In this document: positions 50,402 to 62,225 of the stretch, piece by piece
Numbering within the stretch: the first letter of the stretch is position 1
How the letters are laid out: each line of letters starts with the position of its first letter
Made by a program: the position numbers and the translations under genes
Assembly: GCA_018907035.1 (NCBI GenBank)
Contig: JACCIC010000095.1
Span: forward strand, 310,001 to 374,000
Direction: 5' to 3'
Source: Sycobia sp. Sy_11
Taxonomy: Eukaryota; Arthropoda; Insecta; Hymenoptera; Epichrysomallidae
DNA length: 64,000 nt
The notes under the pieces: generated by a model
Told to the model about the DNA's origin: nothing
The model's input: only the letters and a program-made list of their open reading frames with translations
Database searches by the model: none

Positions 50402-50463
<62 letters not shown>
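50402..50463. repeat. (TA)n array, about 31 units
   Basis: First of three long arrays within 450 bp of intron 1. Confidence 0.98.
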
Positions 50464-50466
<3 letters not shown>

Positions 50467-50554
50467 AGAGATCGAACCAGGAATAAAAATGATGGTCAAT
50501 ATCGCCACGTACGTGCTCTCTTCTCACCCTTCGTACACTCGGACTCCTGCTCTA

Positions 50555-50558
50555 TGTA

Positions 50559-50618
<60 letters not shown>
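50555..50618. repeat. (TA)n array with one TG step
   Basis: GTATATATG edge, then about 26 units. Confidence 0.97.
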
Positions 50619-50619
<1 letters not shown>

Positions 50620-50778
50620 TACTAGACTTATGCATATATAACAAGAAATTGCGCAATTAGTTGATTGATTTGGTGAAAGTTTTCTTTAATTATATATGGT
50701 AACACTGCTTGTTACTGAATTCTTTAAGTATTATTATCGTGTATGTAGCTCCATACATATAATTTTAAATATAAAAGC

Positions 50779-50780
<2 letters not shown>

Positions 50781-50836
<56 letters not shown>
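50781..50836. repeat. (TA)n array, about 28 units
   Basis: Ends in ATAATAATTC. Confidence 0.97.
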
Positions 50837-50839
<3 letters not shown>

Positions 50840-51636
50840 ATTCTATGTAGGTATCAAACAAATAATCGATAAAATTTGTTTCTAATGAGAAATTTTGTTT
50901 AGTGGCCTTATAAACTATTGATTTATATTCAATGCATCTTTATTTGTAAATGATGTTAAAAAAGAAAATAAAAATAGTTTATATTAAGAATGAGATAATA
51001 AATTTTTTTCTTTTAATAAGTTTGGATTTATGAGATGAAAAGTCTTTTTAAGGGTAATATTTTATACGTATTTCATACTGAATATCGAGATTCTTGATGC
51101 AAACCCTCTCGATGATTATGTAGACAAGAGGAAAGATTACAGGGATTAAAGTAAGAAGCCTGAAAAAAAATAAATATAAAGACTATAGTGTGGGGGAAAG
51201 AAAAGATCAATATAATAATTTTTCAAACTGAACTTCACTTCTATATAACTGGCAGATTGTTGCTTTTAAAAAAGAATTTTGCTTCCCAGCTAAATTTTCT
51301 TTCCTTATTCGTGTATCAGGTACTAGTACACGAGCTCTCCCTCCACCATTAGTATTAATAATATATAAGATTCCGTTTCGTTAGGATCTCTATCCCCCTC
51401 CCCCCTCTCTCTCTTTCTCTCATTTTAGTAGCACCTGCCCCCTGATGACTGGGAGAAAAGAGCGGTCTTGACTATACAGAATATGTTATAGGCTTCTTCT
51501 ATTATATAGAACTTGGCCTCTCACGGCAAGCACGTTTTTCTTACACCGCGTGCCGTGTATACCGTAAAAAGCATCTATTCATTATAATATATATAGAAGA
51601 CCATTGTTTAGGTTTCCATTTTCGATCCTATACCAG

Positions 51637-51639
<3 letters not shown>

Positions 51640-51701
<62 letters not shown>
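51640..51701. repeat. (TA)n array, about 31 units
   Basis: Fourth long array in intron 1, beside a CpG-richer patch at 51.75-52.0 kb. Confidence 0.98.
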
Positions 51702-51704
<3 letters not shown>

Positions 51705-54700
51705 GAAAATCTTTTTAGTTGAAAAACTAGGATGTGAACTAACCCAGAACACAGAGAGATATATATTTGTCGAGTTGGCGCTGGAAAAATGACGACGGGG
51801 TCGCGTGCCTTCCTCTTTATTTTTGGTTCGAATTGTAGAGGGCGGGGTCGCCACGTGTATATACTATTTTTACGAATTTTCCACATAGGCGCGCGCGCAC
51901 ACATGCTGGGACGATGCTTGGAGATATGACTAGCCAGGGGAGGTTTTTCCTTTATTTGAACGAGCGCTTACGACGAGGCCGGGCTTCTTATTGTCCGCGT
52001 GCGCGCACGCTTTCAATGCGTGTCTTGAACAACGGTTCGTTTTTCAGACGATTTAAAAAGCCTAGTAGCAGCTGATTTTCGTGCATTAGTCAGTGTATTC
52101 ATATACATGCTTATCTAGATAGAAAGTAACCGATTAATGTATAGTACAAAGATAATTATATTATAGCATTAAATTTTTTTTGCAAAAAATTCAAAATATT
52201 AGATGTGTTTTCGAATAGAAGTTTGATAAAATTTAATTTGTGTCAGACTCTAAATGTCTCATGTGCATTGTAAAAAAATCATTGTAAAAAGGCAGTGCAT
52301 TGGACCTAGGATTTATTATCTGTATATGTTTAGACTTGCCAGACGCACTAATTCCTCACCATTAAATTTAACGATTTTCGATCCCTATAAGGATGTTCTG
52401 ATATTATTATCTAATTTACTGATTTGTTAGTGTTTGAAATTTTTTACGTATGCTTTTTATTTTTCATTGATTCAATTTTGATCATTTTTCACAATAAAAT
52501 GAAATATGTTGGCGTTGGGAAAATTTTAGCCGTTTCATGCGTTTCTTCTTCTGGCCCACAGATGGCATCTGAAATTGTTATGATAACTGAATAGAGGTTA
52601 GGCGTTGCATACATTGATGCACAATGATATCCAAATCGAACGCATTAAAATGCATTACCGGATATCAGTATATGCATAAATGCCTTCTACAGTTCGCAGT
52701 GCCACGAGTAAACACATCAGGTTGACTTATGAAACTTTCCGATCAATTCAGCTTGCGTTTAATCGAATGTATAGCAACTGCTCAGTATACTGTATGGTGC
52801 ATAAATATGGTCTCAACTGTTTTCATTCCTATGTGTGCCCATAGCTGTAGTACTTAAAACTATGGCTTTTTCTATATAAGGTGCTACCTAATATTAATTT
52901 TAAATTTTATTAAATATTATTTCAAACATTTGATTATATTAAAAAATAATAAATATTAATAATTAATAAACTTGGTTTACATAGTTTTCATTTGGTATGG
53001 CTCACATATTAATTAAATTAATAATTATATACACATTTATACAAATACAATCCAAAATATATAATAAAAATTTATTTATTATATTAAGTTGTGTAGTGGA
53101 TTTACAATAGCATAATACAACAATTTTATTTTTTGTGCAAGCTAGTTCTTTATTAGCTCTACAATGAACTTGTAAAGTTTGCAAATGTATTACTGTTTCG
53201 ATTTGCATATCTTGTACTTCAATTCATGTTAATCCATTCTTGTTCGATTAAAAATATTTATCTACATACCAAAGCAAAAGAGTCAACAAAATGAGTTTGA
53301 TTTCTTATTTTATATATCCCTCTATATTTAAATTAATATAATTTTTATACATAATAATTGTTTTTATCTGAAAACTTTATTTGTACTTGCTTTCAAATAC
53401 ATAATCTGCTGAAAGATAAAAATGAATTTTGACAATCATCGCTAATTTATGATCTCTTTTTCTATTTTAATAATTCTTGAAACAAAATAGTAGCAGAAAT
53501 AAATAAAATATAATATCAGTATAGTAATAGGACTAAAGCAAGCATTTTTCTGAATTTGGTCATGTTTATTATAATTATTTTTAAAATAAAGAAATATTAT
53601 GGTTTAATTTTGATATAAAGATAGTTAAATATGATAAAAATATTTCAAATTCAAACAAGATTAAAGCTTATTGTAGATTATTGATCGCTTTAATAATTCA
53701 TTATAATAGTATAGTATAAATATGAAAGTAATGCAAAATCAAGTTACAACATAAAAAATTATTGTTATATATATCTTGATTTAATTAAAAAGATATATAA
53801 AAAAGAGAATGAAACTATTTTGTGCTTTTTATTGTTTTGATTGACTCAAAATATAGACTGAATTACTCACTACAAAAGTGCTTATAATATTTTCAGATTG
53901 GAATAACATATGTTTTTAGACGTAACAAAATGCATCATAAATAAATCAACCTACATACTTCACTCAGTTCATGATGTCATGGACTTTGATTATTACATTC
54001 ATATAATTTTTAATACTTTATTTTAATTTAACATTAGCATCGCATAGAATAATATATTCATACTTCTATATTCACAATATAATACACATTTATAGTAACA
54101 CATTTTGATTTGTTATATCCAATTTATTCATTTTATTTTTTTAATTTTCTTAATATTGGTTTCTAAGTAATAGTATTTAATTATTGATTTAGTTCAGATT
54201 TATCTAAATAATTTTAATGTAACCAAGAGTTACTAGATATCTATAAAGAATTTACGCTACATGTTTATTAAATTTTTATTTTGATTTTTCACTACAAAAT
54301 CATAATTATGAAATTCAAGTTATTCTATATAGTAATATAGTTGTACTATTATAATTAGAATTATCTGTCATATAACGTATATTTTGTTTGTACATAGAAA
54401 TATACATGTTTGAGTTTGCAATTGCGTTCCGAGAAGTGAACGATTTGCGTTTTTCGGTTTCGAAAATTATTACTTTTGAATGTTCAGTTTTGATCATAAT
54501 ATAGCCGTATATTTTTTACCTTTTTTGGATTCAAGCTTTTGTTGGTACGAAGAGATAATTTGATTGAGATAATTATGTTCAGAGATTTTCATAGCTATTT
54601 TTATATATAAAAGACTTCATTTATTCAATGGGCAATGCTTATCTGGAATTGATTCTCAGAATTTACGACCGTTTTTCGAATCTAAACATTATTTTTCTAA

Positions 54701-55899
54701 TACTGATACAATACTGATACAATACAAATATAAAGCTAATACTGATAACAAAGTATCATTCATTATGCGGGATATTCAATCGTGTACACTATTATTCCTA
54801 GAACGACGGGGATGTTTAGTATCAAATTAATCACAGTTTAAATCATTGTCGCAGTCATTTAAAAACAGCAAATGACTATGCTTTATGTGTTTGTTTTTTG
54901 TAATTTCAGTTTTTCTTTTTTTATACTTCGAGTAAATATTTCATGATTCATATGCGAAATACGTAAATCTTTTGAACTTTCGTATTTCTCTTTATTTGAA
55001 TTTTGATCATATTTTGACCGACTATTTTATGCGAATATTATGTGAATCGGAATCATTATTTCTTGATTTCCCAGTGACTACATCCTTTAATACAAAGACA
55101 TAATTATCGGCTCTAAAATGTTTTTTCATGAATATTTTTATCATCGTACTTTTTCGATTTGACTTTCGAACTGAAAAAAGTATCATATACCAATCTTTTT
55201 ATACTGGTTGAAGGATGAACTACATCTTTAACATAACCTTAGTAGGTCGGGACTCAATCGGCTTCTCTTAATGGTTCATTTGATAGGAGTCGCACCAATC
55301 GCTCAAATACTACTTCGAAATAGGTGTATTTAGTGCTTTCCTAGACGTACGTAGTATAATTTTATGTAGTCATGTTTAATTGTATACTGTTATGTTCTTA
55401 TCAAATGCAAAATTCTTTAACTTTTCTAAGGTATTAGTTATATTTGTTTTAATAGTAACTTGCGATTCTGTTGTTTGTTCTCTTACAGATAGTTCAATTA
55501 AATCTTTTTTATTAAATAATTTTATTTACTTTTTACTTACTTCTTACTACTTTTACTACTTTTTTTACTTCTAATTTCTCGGTTCCATCGTCACATAGTT
55601 TTCAATCTAATTCTACAAAGTATGCTATATTATCGTGACGGATTGGATAATACACTTAATTTCACCAACATACCGTACTTTATAATAATAATAATAATAC
55701 CGTATTTGTTATAATTAAGTTACGTATATTTACTATGCAAGCTTTAAAGAATCAGTATCAGGTTCCTCGATTTCTGATTCCACCTAATTACTTTGTGCTA
55801 TCGTATGGTAATAACCTTTCTTCAGGATTGGTAACTGATTTATTATTTTTCCAATTCTGTTCTCTTCGATTAATGTTACTTGCTTAGTTTGTTTTCTTT

Positions 55900-57730
55900 T
55901 TCGTATTAGTTTCTTTTGATTAATTACAGCTCTAGATTTTTTCTTTGCTGTATCTTTACAGGTGCCTTTTTTCCTTTTCTACGCTTGCCGACCTATTTTT
56001 TTATCTGTTTTTCTTTTTATAATTTCTATCGTAATCGTATGATCATTACCAAGTTAATATGTTATCGAAATCGTATTTGGAGACTTGAAATCTCCATTTT
56101 ACAATACTTGTATTTAGATCCACGTTTTTAAACCAAACTAATGATCGATGAACCCTACTATTGGTAAATTTCTTACGTCAGTTATACAATTTAAATGAGC
56201 GTACTGCATGTATCATAGGTAGTGTCTCTATCATAAAAATTAAAACGAAACTCTGGGCTTCTTAATGCTCGAAAGGTATATGAGGATGATTTGTTATTAT
56301 CCCTTGTATAATAAGTTTCCATCTATGTCACAACCTGAGACATCCATTTAGTTATAAACGGTTCACTCATATGGGGAAATTGCAATACTTTCCTTTCGGA
56401 AACATTTTTATAGCTTCAATTTTCTTAGAATCAGGTTTTGATCACTATGATACTTTGTATTTGTTGGGTTCCAGTTTCCATCGGGCATGTTCAGTATTTC
56501 TATTACTAAGCCAAGTATTTTTTTAGAAGCTTTCAATATTGCAACATAAATAAATATGTCATTAATGTAGATAAATTATCTTTATCTTTTAAGCCCTTAA
56601 AAAAAAAAATAATTGACCTTCAATACTTTACACCAGTATGTCTAAGTACAAAAGATATTCTTATAAATTCACAGTGCCCATTTAAAGTAGATAAGAATGC
56701 TTTGTACGTGTCTTTAAGATGTAACGAAATTGAATCAAATCCTGAAATACAGCCCATTACTGTATTGTCTTTCCGATTATTTTAATGTATTGCGCAACGT
56801 GTATGCCATCGGTACTGTGTTTTCATTGATGAGTCTAAAATCGAATACAATACACCATTTGTATATTCTATGTTTTTTGGCTCTGCTCAATGATTTGTAT
56901 TAGATGCAGATTTAGAATTTATTATAATACCTTTTTATAATCAATCGTCAACTTTTCAATCTCTTCTTTCAATGCTTGAGAAAGGCGATTTTTTTAGTGT
57001 TTATAGGTACGTCATCCGTAGAAATAATGCTGGGTGTTATGCACCTTCTATAGAATCTATCCCAGATTTGTTTAACGCATGTTTGGACTTGCTTCCTTTC
57101 GGTTAAGCTTAAATGGGATAGGGAAAGTAATTCAAAATTTTCAATTCTCGACAGGTATTATGTCTAAAACGCAAAATAATTCACTCAAATCATTGCATTC
57201 GTAACGGAGCTAGTCTGTTAAATATTCTGATTTATCCAGATTTTTTTAATTTTTCATAATATAAGTCGTTATCGTCGAGTTCCTAATCTTCGTATTTCTC
57301 CTCCGCTAAAGCTGAAGTGAGTAGCATCACAAGTCAAGCGATCTCGTTATTTATTTCCATGATTTGGTGATTGAAATCGATAATTATTTGGTTTCTTTTT
57401 AAAAAAGCTAAATGTAAAATTCTGATACATGGTATATGATCGTTCAACAAAACTTATAATTTTATTGGTTTTCCTAAAAGATCAATCACAATCTTTCCCC
57501 ACACAGGGAAATATCGACACTGATTTCTTTGAAATAAACAATTTCATCTCGAACAATATTAATATTAGTTGTGATGCAATTTACTTTTATAATGTTTTCT
57601 TCAGATCCGGCATCTATTATGAAAGAGTTTTTTGAATGATTTAAAGCAAGTAAAGTGCGATCCTTTATAAAATTCAGTATTGACAAAATTGACTGTAAAT
57701 TATATAATGCCTCCCTGTTTAAGATCTTAT
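55900..57730 (-). mobile_element. Decayed Ty3/Gypsy-type pol region, antisense in intron 1
   Basis: Read on the minus strand the order is protease, reverse transcriptase, RNase H, as in Gypsy-type LTR retrotransposons. The protease has FIIDAGSEENIIK at about 57,614, where the usual D-T-G is D-A-G. The reverse transcriptase has a recognisable fingers/palm start (FDFRLIN at about 56,826-56,850). An RNase H-like stretch lies at about 56.1-56.35 kb. Many stops and frame changes interrupt it. I see no convincing gag, integrase or long terminal repeats, though a Lys/Arg-rich stretch at 55.85-56.05 kb and weak open frames down to 55.3 kb may be its 3' side. Limits are approximate and no restored protein is given. 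Confidence 0.75.
57486..57686 (-). pseudogene. Gypsy-type aspartic protease remnant
   Basis: An open stretch of 66 codons on the minus strand, containing IIDAGSEENII at residues 23-33. In retropepsins the catalytic motif is D-T/S-G followed by a hydrophobic, flap-bearing domain. Here the Thr is Ala, which would be expected to impair the enzyme. It sits upstream (in element orientation) of the reverse-transcriptase remnant, the normal pol order. Confidence 0.7.
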
Positions 57731-58121
57731 TTTTTGTCTATAATCCATGCTTGTTTAATAAAATCTATTCTTACTCGCGCTTTGAAAGAAACATTTGCAC
57801 TTAACATTCTATCGTATAAATTTAAAAATCGTCATTTTCTATATGAAAAGTAGCATGTATGATAAAAATTTTAATGGAACTGCGTATGGAACGTATTAAG
57901 TTAGGAGCTGTTTTCTTTAAGGATATTGTTCATGTAATGCCAATCTTTCCAGGCAATGCGCTGATTATTATATTACCATAGAAACTGGTTCAATCATAAA
58001 TTTGTCGCCAAAAAGACAAGTTACATAAAACAGTCTTCTGTTTATAACGGTATTTATTCCTCCATTTCTTCTTCACTTCGTATATAGCTGTTCTTGTCTG
58101 CCAAAAGTATTGCACCTGTAT

Positions 58122-58185
58122 ACCGTCGAAGTAGCTCTGCTGGCAAAGCGCTTCATCTAGGATCAACGTCTCCCTAAATGGGCCC
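58122..58185 (+). repeat. tRNA-like fragment, probable SINE relic
   Basis: GTAGCTCTGCTGGCAAAGCG (58,130-58,149) matches a tRNA D-arm with a pol III A-box. It is followed by a plausible anticodon-arm remnant (CTTCATCTAGGATCAACG), but no B-box is recognisable and no cloverleaf can be completed. It is probably a decayed tRNA pseudogene or SINE head, or part of the neighbouring retrotransposon. Confidence 0.4.
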
Positions 58186-59914
58186 CTGAAAATAGGATGC
58201 CAACTTCGTCTTTTGCACCTGTTTATATACGAAAATCTCTGCTTTGCTCTACGGAACAGTCGCTAAGCTTTGATTATAATTAATCAAATCGTTCCAGTTC
58301 GTTCATTTGCCCCCTTTCGGAAATATAGTTACATTGTCCCAGTGATTCTAGTACCGACGTCGGGGAGTATTATTGCTTTTTCGACTTTCCCGAGAGTCTC
58401 AGGTGCGAGGGGGGATGAGCGCAACGCAAGGCGCTTATCCATTATGTTTTTCGATCTGTTTTTCCGCTATGCTATATGTGTGCGCTTAACATCAGTATAT
58501 GAAATAGCTGATTTTATTAAGTAACAAATATCATTAATATACAGTTTTTAATCGTAATTAAAGCTCAAAAATTATTAAAATTATAAGAATTTTAAGTTTG
58601 GACTATTTATTTATAATATCTTCATATATAACAATGTTTTATCGTATTACAATTGCTTAGCTTTATGCTTTCAGTTACTAAATGATAAAATATCGAATGA
58701 TATAAATGAATAATTATAAGTTACTTAATTTATGATATTTTATTGTTAAAAATCAAAAAGTTGTAAAATAAAATCTTAATTCGTTATGTAATTTATAATT
58801 ACGTTTAAACATTCATTTTTTGTATGTTTAGTAATTGATATGAATTTATTTAGTAATTTTTCAACGTTAATGATAATAATAGATATAGACAATCTCTTAT
58901 CTATTATATCTTTCAAAGTTATGTAAATTTCCTTTTTAAATTTACCGAATTATAATATAATATGATATGAATATATTTATATATTTTATTTTTTTATTTA
59001 TTTATTAAAAAATTTCCTGTACAGATTATACGTTAACCATTTTACATATTTTCCGCCTGTAGACTTACATATTTTCTCTTTATATATTAACTCTGTAAAC
59101 AATTTATCATCCTTTTAACATTCTTTCGCTACTCTCGCTCTTTTCCGTATTTATCTGTGCCCATTTGTTTTTGTATATTTGAATTGTCTATGTACACTTG
59201 TCGCTTCACTTCATTATATTTATATATTTAGACTTGCTATCTTATGTCTCCCCTTCATTTGCTTTTGCCTCAGTGCCGACTCTTGCTAATTTTTCAAACC
59301 CTTCACTATATTTGCACATTTATATTTTAACTTCCCTGCTGACATCCTACTTGGGTATACATATATATTCATGTATATGTATGCAAAACCTATAGAAACA
59401 GATTAGAAGTAGCAGAGTTATTTCTGTATAAATATTCATTTGTACTTAGGGCATAGTAAAAAAAGGAAGCATGATAAATATCTCTGGTGTGCACGTATAT
59501 CTATATGTTTCCATTTATGACTCCCACATATAACCTAAAGTTGATCTGTGTTCTTACAGTTTTACTCGTAAATTTAGTGCGTGAAGAACAGATTTCGTCG
59601 CAGTATTAATGATGAATGTTCTGCAATTATTTGAAAATTTAATTTCGAATTCGACATATTAGCGCCTTTATTATTGTTATTCAGTTTTACTAATTGATTA
59701 AAAAATTAAATTAACAAATGACCATCTCAAACCAATGAAGAGATTATTAGTAGTTTATTATAATTTGTAATTCGCTATTGATTTCCCATACATTTTAAAT
59801 ATAATATTTTTAAAGATTGATTTTTTAAATTGAAACTACTTTATATATTTGATTATTATACACGGATTGTTACAGATATTTAATCATTATAAATTTTTAT
59901 TTTTTTCTTGTTAG

Positions 59915-60089
59915 ATTCTAAAGACGCGGAGTCTAAAAAAGAGAGGCAAGGCCAAATCGGCGTCGATATAAAAAAGCCAGTAAACATGGATATTTTTCCA
60001 TGGATGGCCGAGTTTCGAGAGCTGACTAAATCTTCACTTGAGAGGCCTGAACAAACTACTCTTATCGAGTTAATGCATTTCTTTAACAG
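59915..60089 (+). CDS. Second coding exon of the unrecognised gene
   Basis: 175 nt exon. The acceptor is a T-rich tract ending in ttag (AG at 59913-59914); the donor is AG|gtattt at 60090. It enters in phase 1 and leaves in phase 2 with AG of an Arg codon. The product starts with a charged, Lys/Glu/Asp-rich stretch (SKDAESKKERQ), then a hydrophobic and aromatic segment (MDIFPWMAEFRELTK), then a probable helix (TLIELMHFFNR). No stop interrupts the frame, and codon composition is clearly richer in G and C than the flanking introns. No signal peptide or transmembrane segment is visible. The pattern suggests an alpha-helical intracellular protein, but I cannot name the family. Confidence 0.85.
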
Positions 60090-60745
60090 GTATTTGACTA
60101 TATTTAATATTTATTTATAGTTAGGCGAAATTCGACAAAATAAGAGCCTTAAATCAAAAGTTGCGTCGACAAGTCAAAAAAAAATATTAACTTATTTAAA
60201 GTTTGCTTCAAAAGACGAATATGAATTTTTCCTCTTTTTTGGTAATTCAAACGTATTTGAATGAACTTTCTATAAAAAAATTTTCTTAAAAAAATAAAAC
60301 TTATTACTTTGGCAACTATTACAGAAACATTAAAAACACGGTAACATTGCGTTCAATTATTTGAGAAACGAAAAATAGAGCGTCAAAATAAAAATTGATT
60401 AAACATTTATATATATGCACTTTTTATTAATAAATAGTTCGTAATTTAATATCAATAAATACGTAAATTAAATTATATAATCATTATTTTCACTAGAGAA
60501 ACATTAAGAACCTACCTTAATTGTTTAAATGTTCGTTTTAGTAAAATTATAGGTATTCAGACATGTATAAAAAAATACTTGTTGGTGAACATTAATACAT
60601 TGCTCATCTTACGGGAAAATATTTAATTAATTAATTAATTAAACTCGGTTAATTTTTAGATAAGATTATTTTTATCAATCTTAATCATCTTTATTATTTT
60701 ATAGTTTATAGAATTTTAGAACTTCGTGTTTTTTTTTAATTTCAG
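60090..60745 (+). other. Intron 2, 656 bp
   Basis: Bounded by gtattt and tttcag. Strongly AT-rich, with a tandem TTAA run at about 60,627-60,642. I see no mobile element or coding signal in it. Confidence 0.8.
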
Positions 60746-60866
60746 GAATCTAAAATTGCACGTTAATGACTGTTATAAGAAGTCGGTGCGGGCTGTGAAA
60801 TTGAAGGAGCTCATCAAAGAAAACATGCTGATGTTCGTGTACTATTATCGTTTTCAGCGAGCACAG
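60746..60866 (+). CDS. Third coding exon of the unrecognised gene
   Basis: 121 nt exon. The acceptor is a long T-run followed by aatttcag (AG at 60744-60745); the donor is CAG|gtaaaa at 60867. The first base completes the Arg codon begun in the previous exon, then 40 whole codons follow and the exon ends in phase 0. The product is rich in Lys and hydrophobic residues (CYKKSVRAVKLKELIKEN, then MLMFVYYYRFQRAQ) and looks like two amphipathic helices. The frame is open and fits both neighbours without adjustment, the strongest evidence that these exons belong to one gene. Confidence 0.85.
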
Positions 60867-60895
60867 GTAAAATTAAGAAATAATTTACTAATTCA

Positions 60896-61251
60896 TTAAG
60901 GAGGTTCCTTCTACTGCATCAACTAAAAATTTTAAACTGAAAAAAATAGAAAAGGATTTTTAAAATAGATATTATACATTGATATTACTTTATTTTCATT
61001 GACTATTAATATATTGCATAAATCATCCATTTCGTTAGCTATAAAAGGATTTGATAGAAACTGCGAGTTATCAGATCAAGTGTTTGCTTGCTCTAATGTC
61101 AATAACTCAAGGTGATGCAAGTGATGAAGTAATGAAAAAAAATCTCACTTTTAAACTAGATAAAATAAGGATACCATTAGATTCAGCATACTTTGATTAA
61201 TAAAAAGAGTTATTGCTGACTGCTGAACACTTACGGAAAGAACCTCCTTAA
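60896..61251. mobile_element. MITE-like element with TTAAGGAGG termini
   Basis: The left end TTAAGGAGGTTCCTTC and the reverse complement of the right end, TTAAGGAGGTTCTTTC, match at 15 of 16 positions, so the 356 bp between form a terminal-inverted-repeat element. No coding capacity. TTAA at both ends fits piggyBac-style target duplication, but a TA duplication with longer ends is also possible. A related end lies at 6,511-6,542. It sits wholly inside intron 3, close to the 5' splice site. Confidence 0.6.
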
Positions 61252-61488
61252 AATAAGGATTACGGACAAAATTTCATTGAGATGAATCACATTATCGTAT
61301 TAATTTCTAAAATCATTTTGAAAAATTCGTAATTAACAGTATCAGTAGTTTCATTCGAAATAACGAAAAATAGTATTAATTATTATATAAACATTAATTT
61401 CATATTTCGATATCCTCTTTTCGAAAATAGTTATTTATAAATAGCTATTATTTTGATTGTTTCTTAAGTTTATTTATCAATTCCAAAT

Positions 61489-61504
61489 GCGCCATCTAGT
61501 GTAG
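61489..61504 (-). promoter_or_regulatory. CTCF-like motif
   Basis: GCGCCATCTAGTGTAG on the + strand (CACTAGATGGCGC on the minus strand) resembles the insect CTCF core CCASYAGRKGGCRS with one departure. It lies in intron 3. A site of this length can arise by chance. Confidence 0.3.
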
Positions 61505-62077
61505 CCATTGACTCAGGTACTACAAGAATCTGATTTGATTGAGGAAAGCGTATTCAGTTCATGAATAAATTTATATGTGATAAAAGAATTTTTTTTAGCA
61601 TAAACTTTTAAATATAAGGATTACCTGACGAGTAGTTTTTTATAGTTTAAATTAAAATTAAAACAATTCTTTCATTCTATTTCGTGTTTTAATGCACATC
61701 TGGTTTGATTCAAAATTCATATAAGAAATTCAATATTAATAGTAAATAAACATATAAACGCGATTTATAGAAAAAGTACAAAAGTACAAAAAGTTTTAAA
61801 ATTGATAAATTTATGGCATGGAACAACAATGTTATATAGAATAAAAAAAATCAAACTTTAACAAAAAGATCTGTTAAAGAATAATTAATTAAAAAATAAA
61901 CCTATTTGTGATCTTTATTCCATTAATTTCTGAATAAAATTAAAATGCCAGATTCCAATTTAAGATTTATAGAAGAATCTGTCGTGCCTCATAAATGAAT
62001 ATTTGTCACTAATCCAATATTCGTTCAACACGTGATGATTATCTGGCACTTATATACATATTTTATTTAAATTACAG

Positions 62078-62225
62078 AATCCAAATCGTGCTGCTTACCT
62101 CGAGCAAATGTCAGATCTACTAGCTATGTATATAGATGTCGAGCTGGTTGCATCAAAGAGAGACGCGGAGCCACAGTACAGCGCAATCTCGGCGAGGCTC
62201 GTTTCGTGTCTGTACGTGTATCTCG
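62078..62225 (+). CDS. Fourth coding exon of the unrecognised gene
   Basis: 148 nt exon. The acceptor is ttatttaaattacag (AG at 62076-62077) and the donor is a consensus CG|gtaagt at 62226. It enters in phase 0 and leaves with one base (phase 1). The product begins NPNRAAYLEQMSDLLAMYID and ends in a Ser/Val/Leu-rich helix (SARLVSCLYVYL). It is the most GC-rich stretch of the last 5 kb (for example cgaggctcgtttcg), typical of a coding exon in an AT-rich insect genome. Helical, HEAT/armadillo-like character is possible, but that is only an impression. Confidence 0.85.

Larger units (their letters stand above)
46996..59914 (+). other. Intron 1, about 12.9 kb
   Basis: Bounded by gtaata and ttag. 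Contents in order: (GA)n arrays at 47.29 and 47.45 kb; AT-rich sequence with no coding signal at 47.5-50.2 kb; four long (TA)n arrays at 50.4-51.7 kb around a CT-rich patch at 51.4 kb; AT-rich unique-looking DNA at 51.9-55.2 kb with a short hairpin at 52,626-52,666; an antisense Gypsy pol relic at 55.9-57.73 kb; a tRNA-like fragment near 58.12 kb; and AT-rich DNA to the acceptor. A first intron this long often holds regulatory sequence, but none can be assigned here. Confidence 0.55.
60867..62077 (+). other. Intron 3, 1.2 kb, carrying a MITE-like element
   Basis: Bounded by gtaaaa and ttacag. The first third is mostly a 356 bp element with TTAAGGAGG termini (annotated separately), and a CTCF-like motif lies at 61,489. 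The rest is plain AT-rich sequence. Confidence 0.8.
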
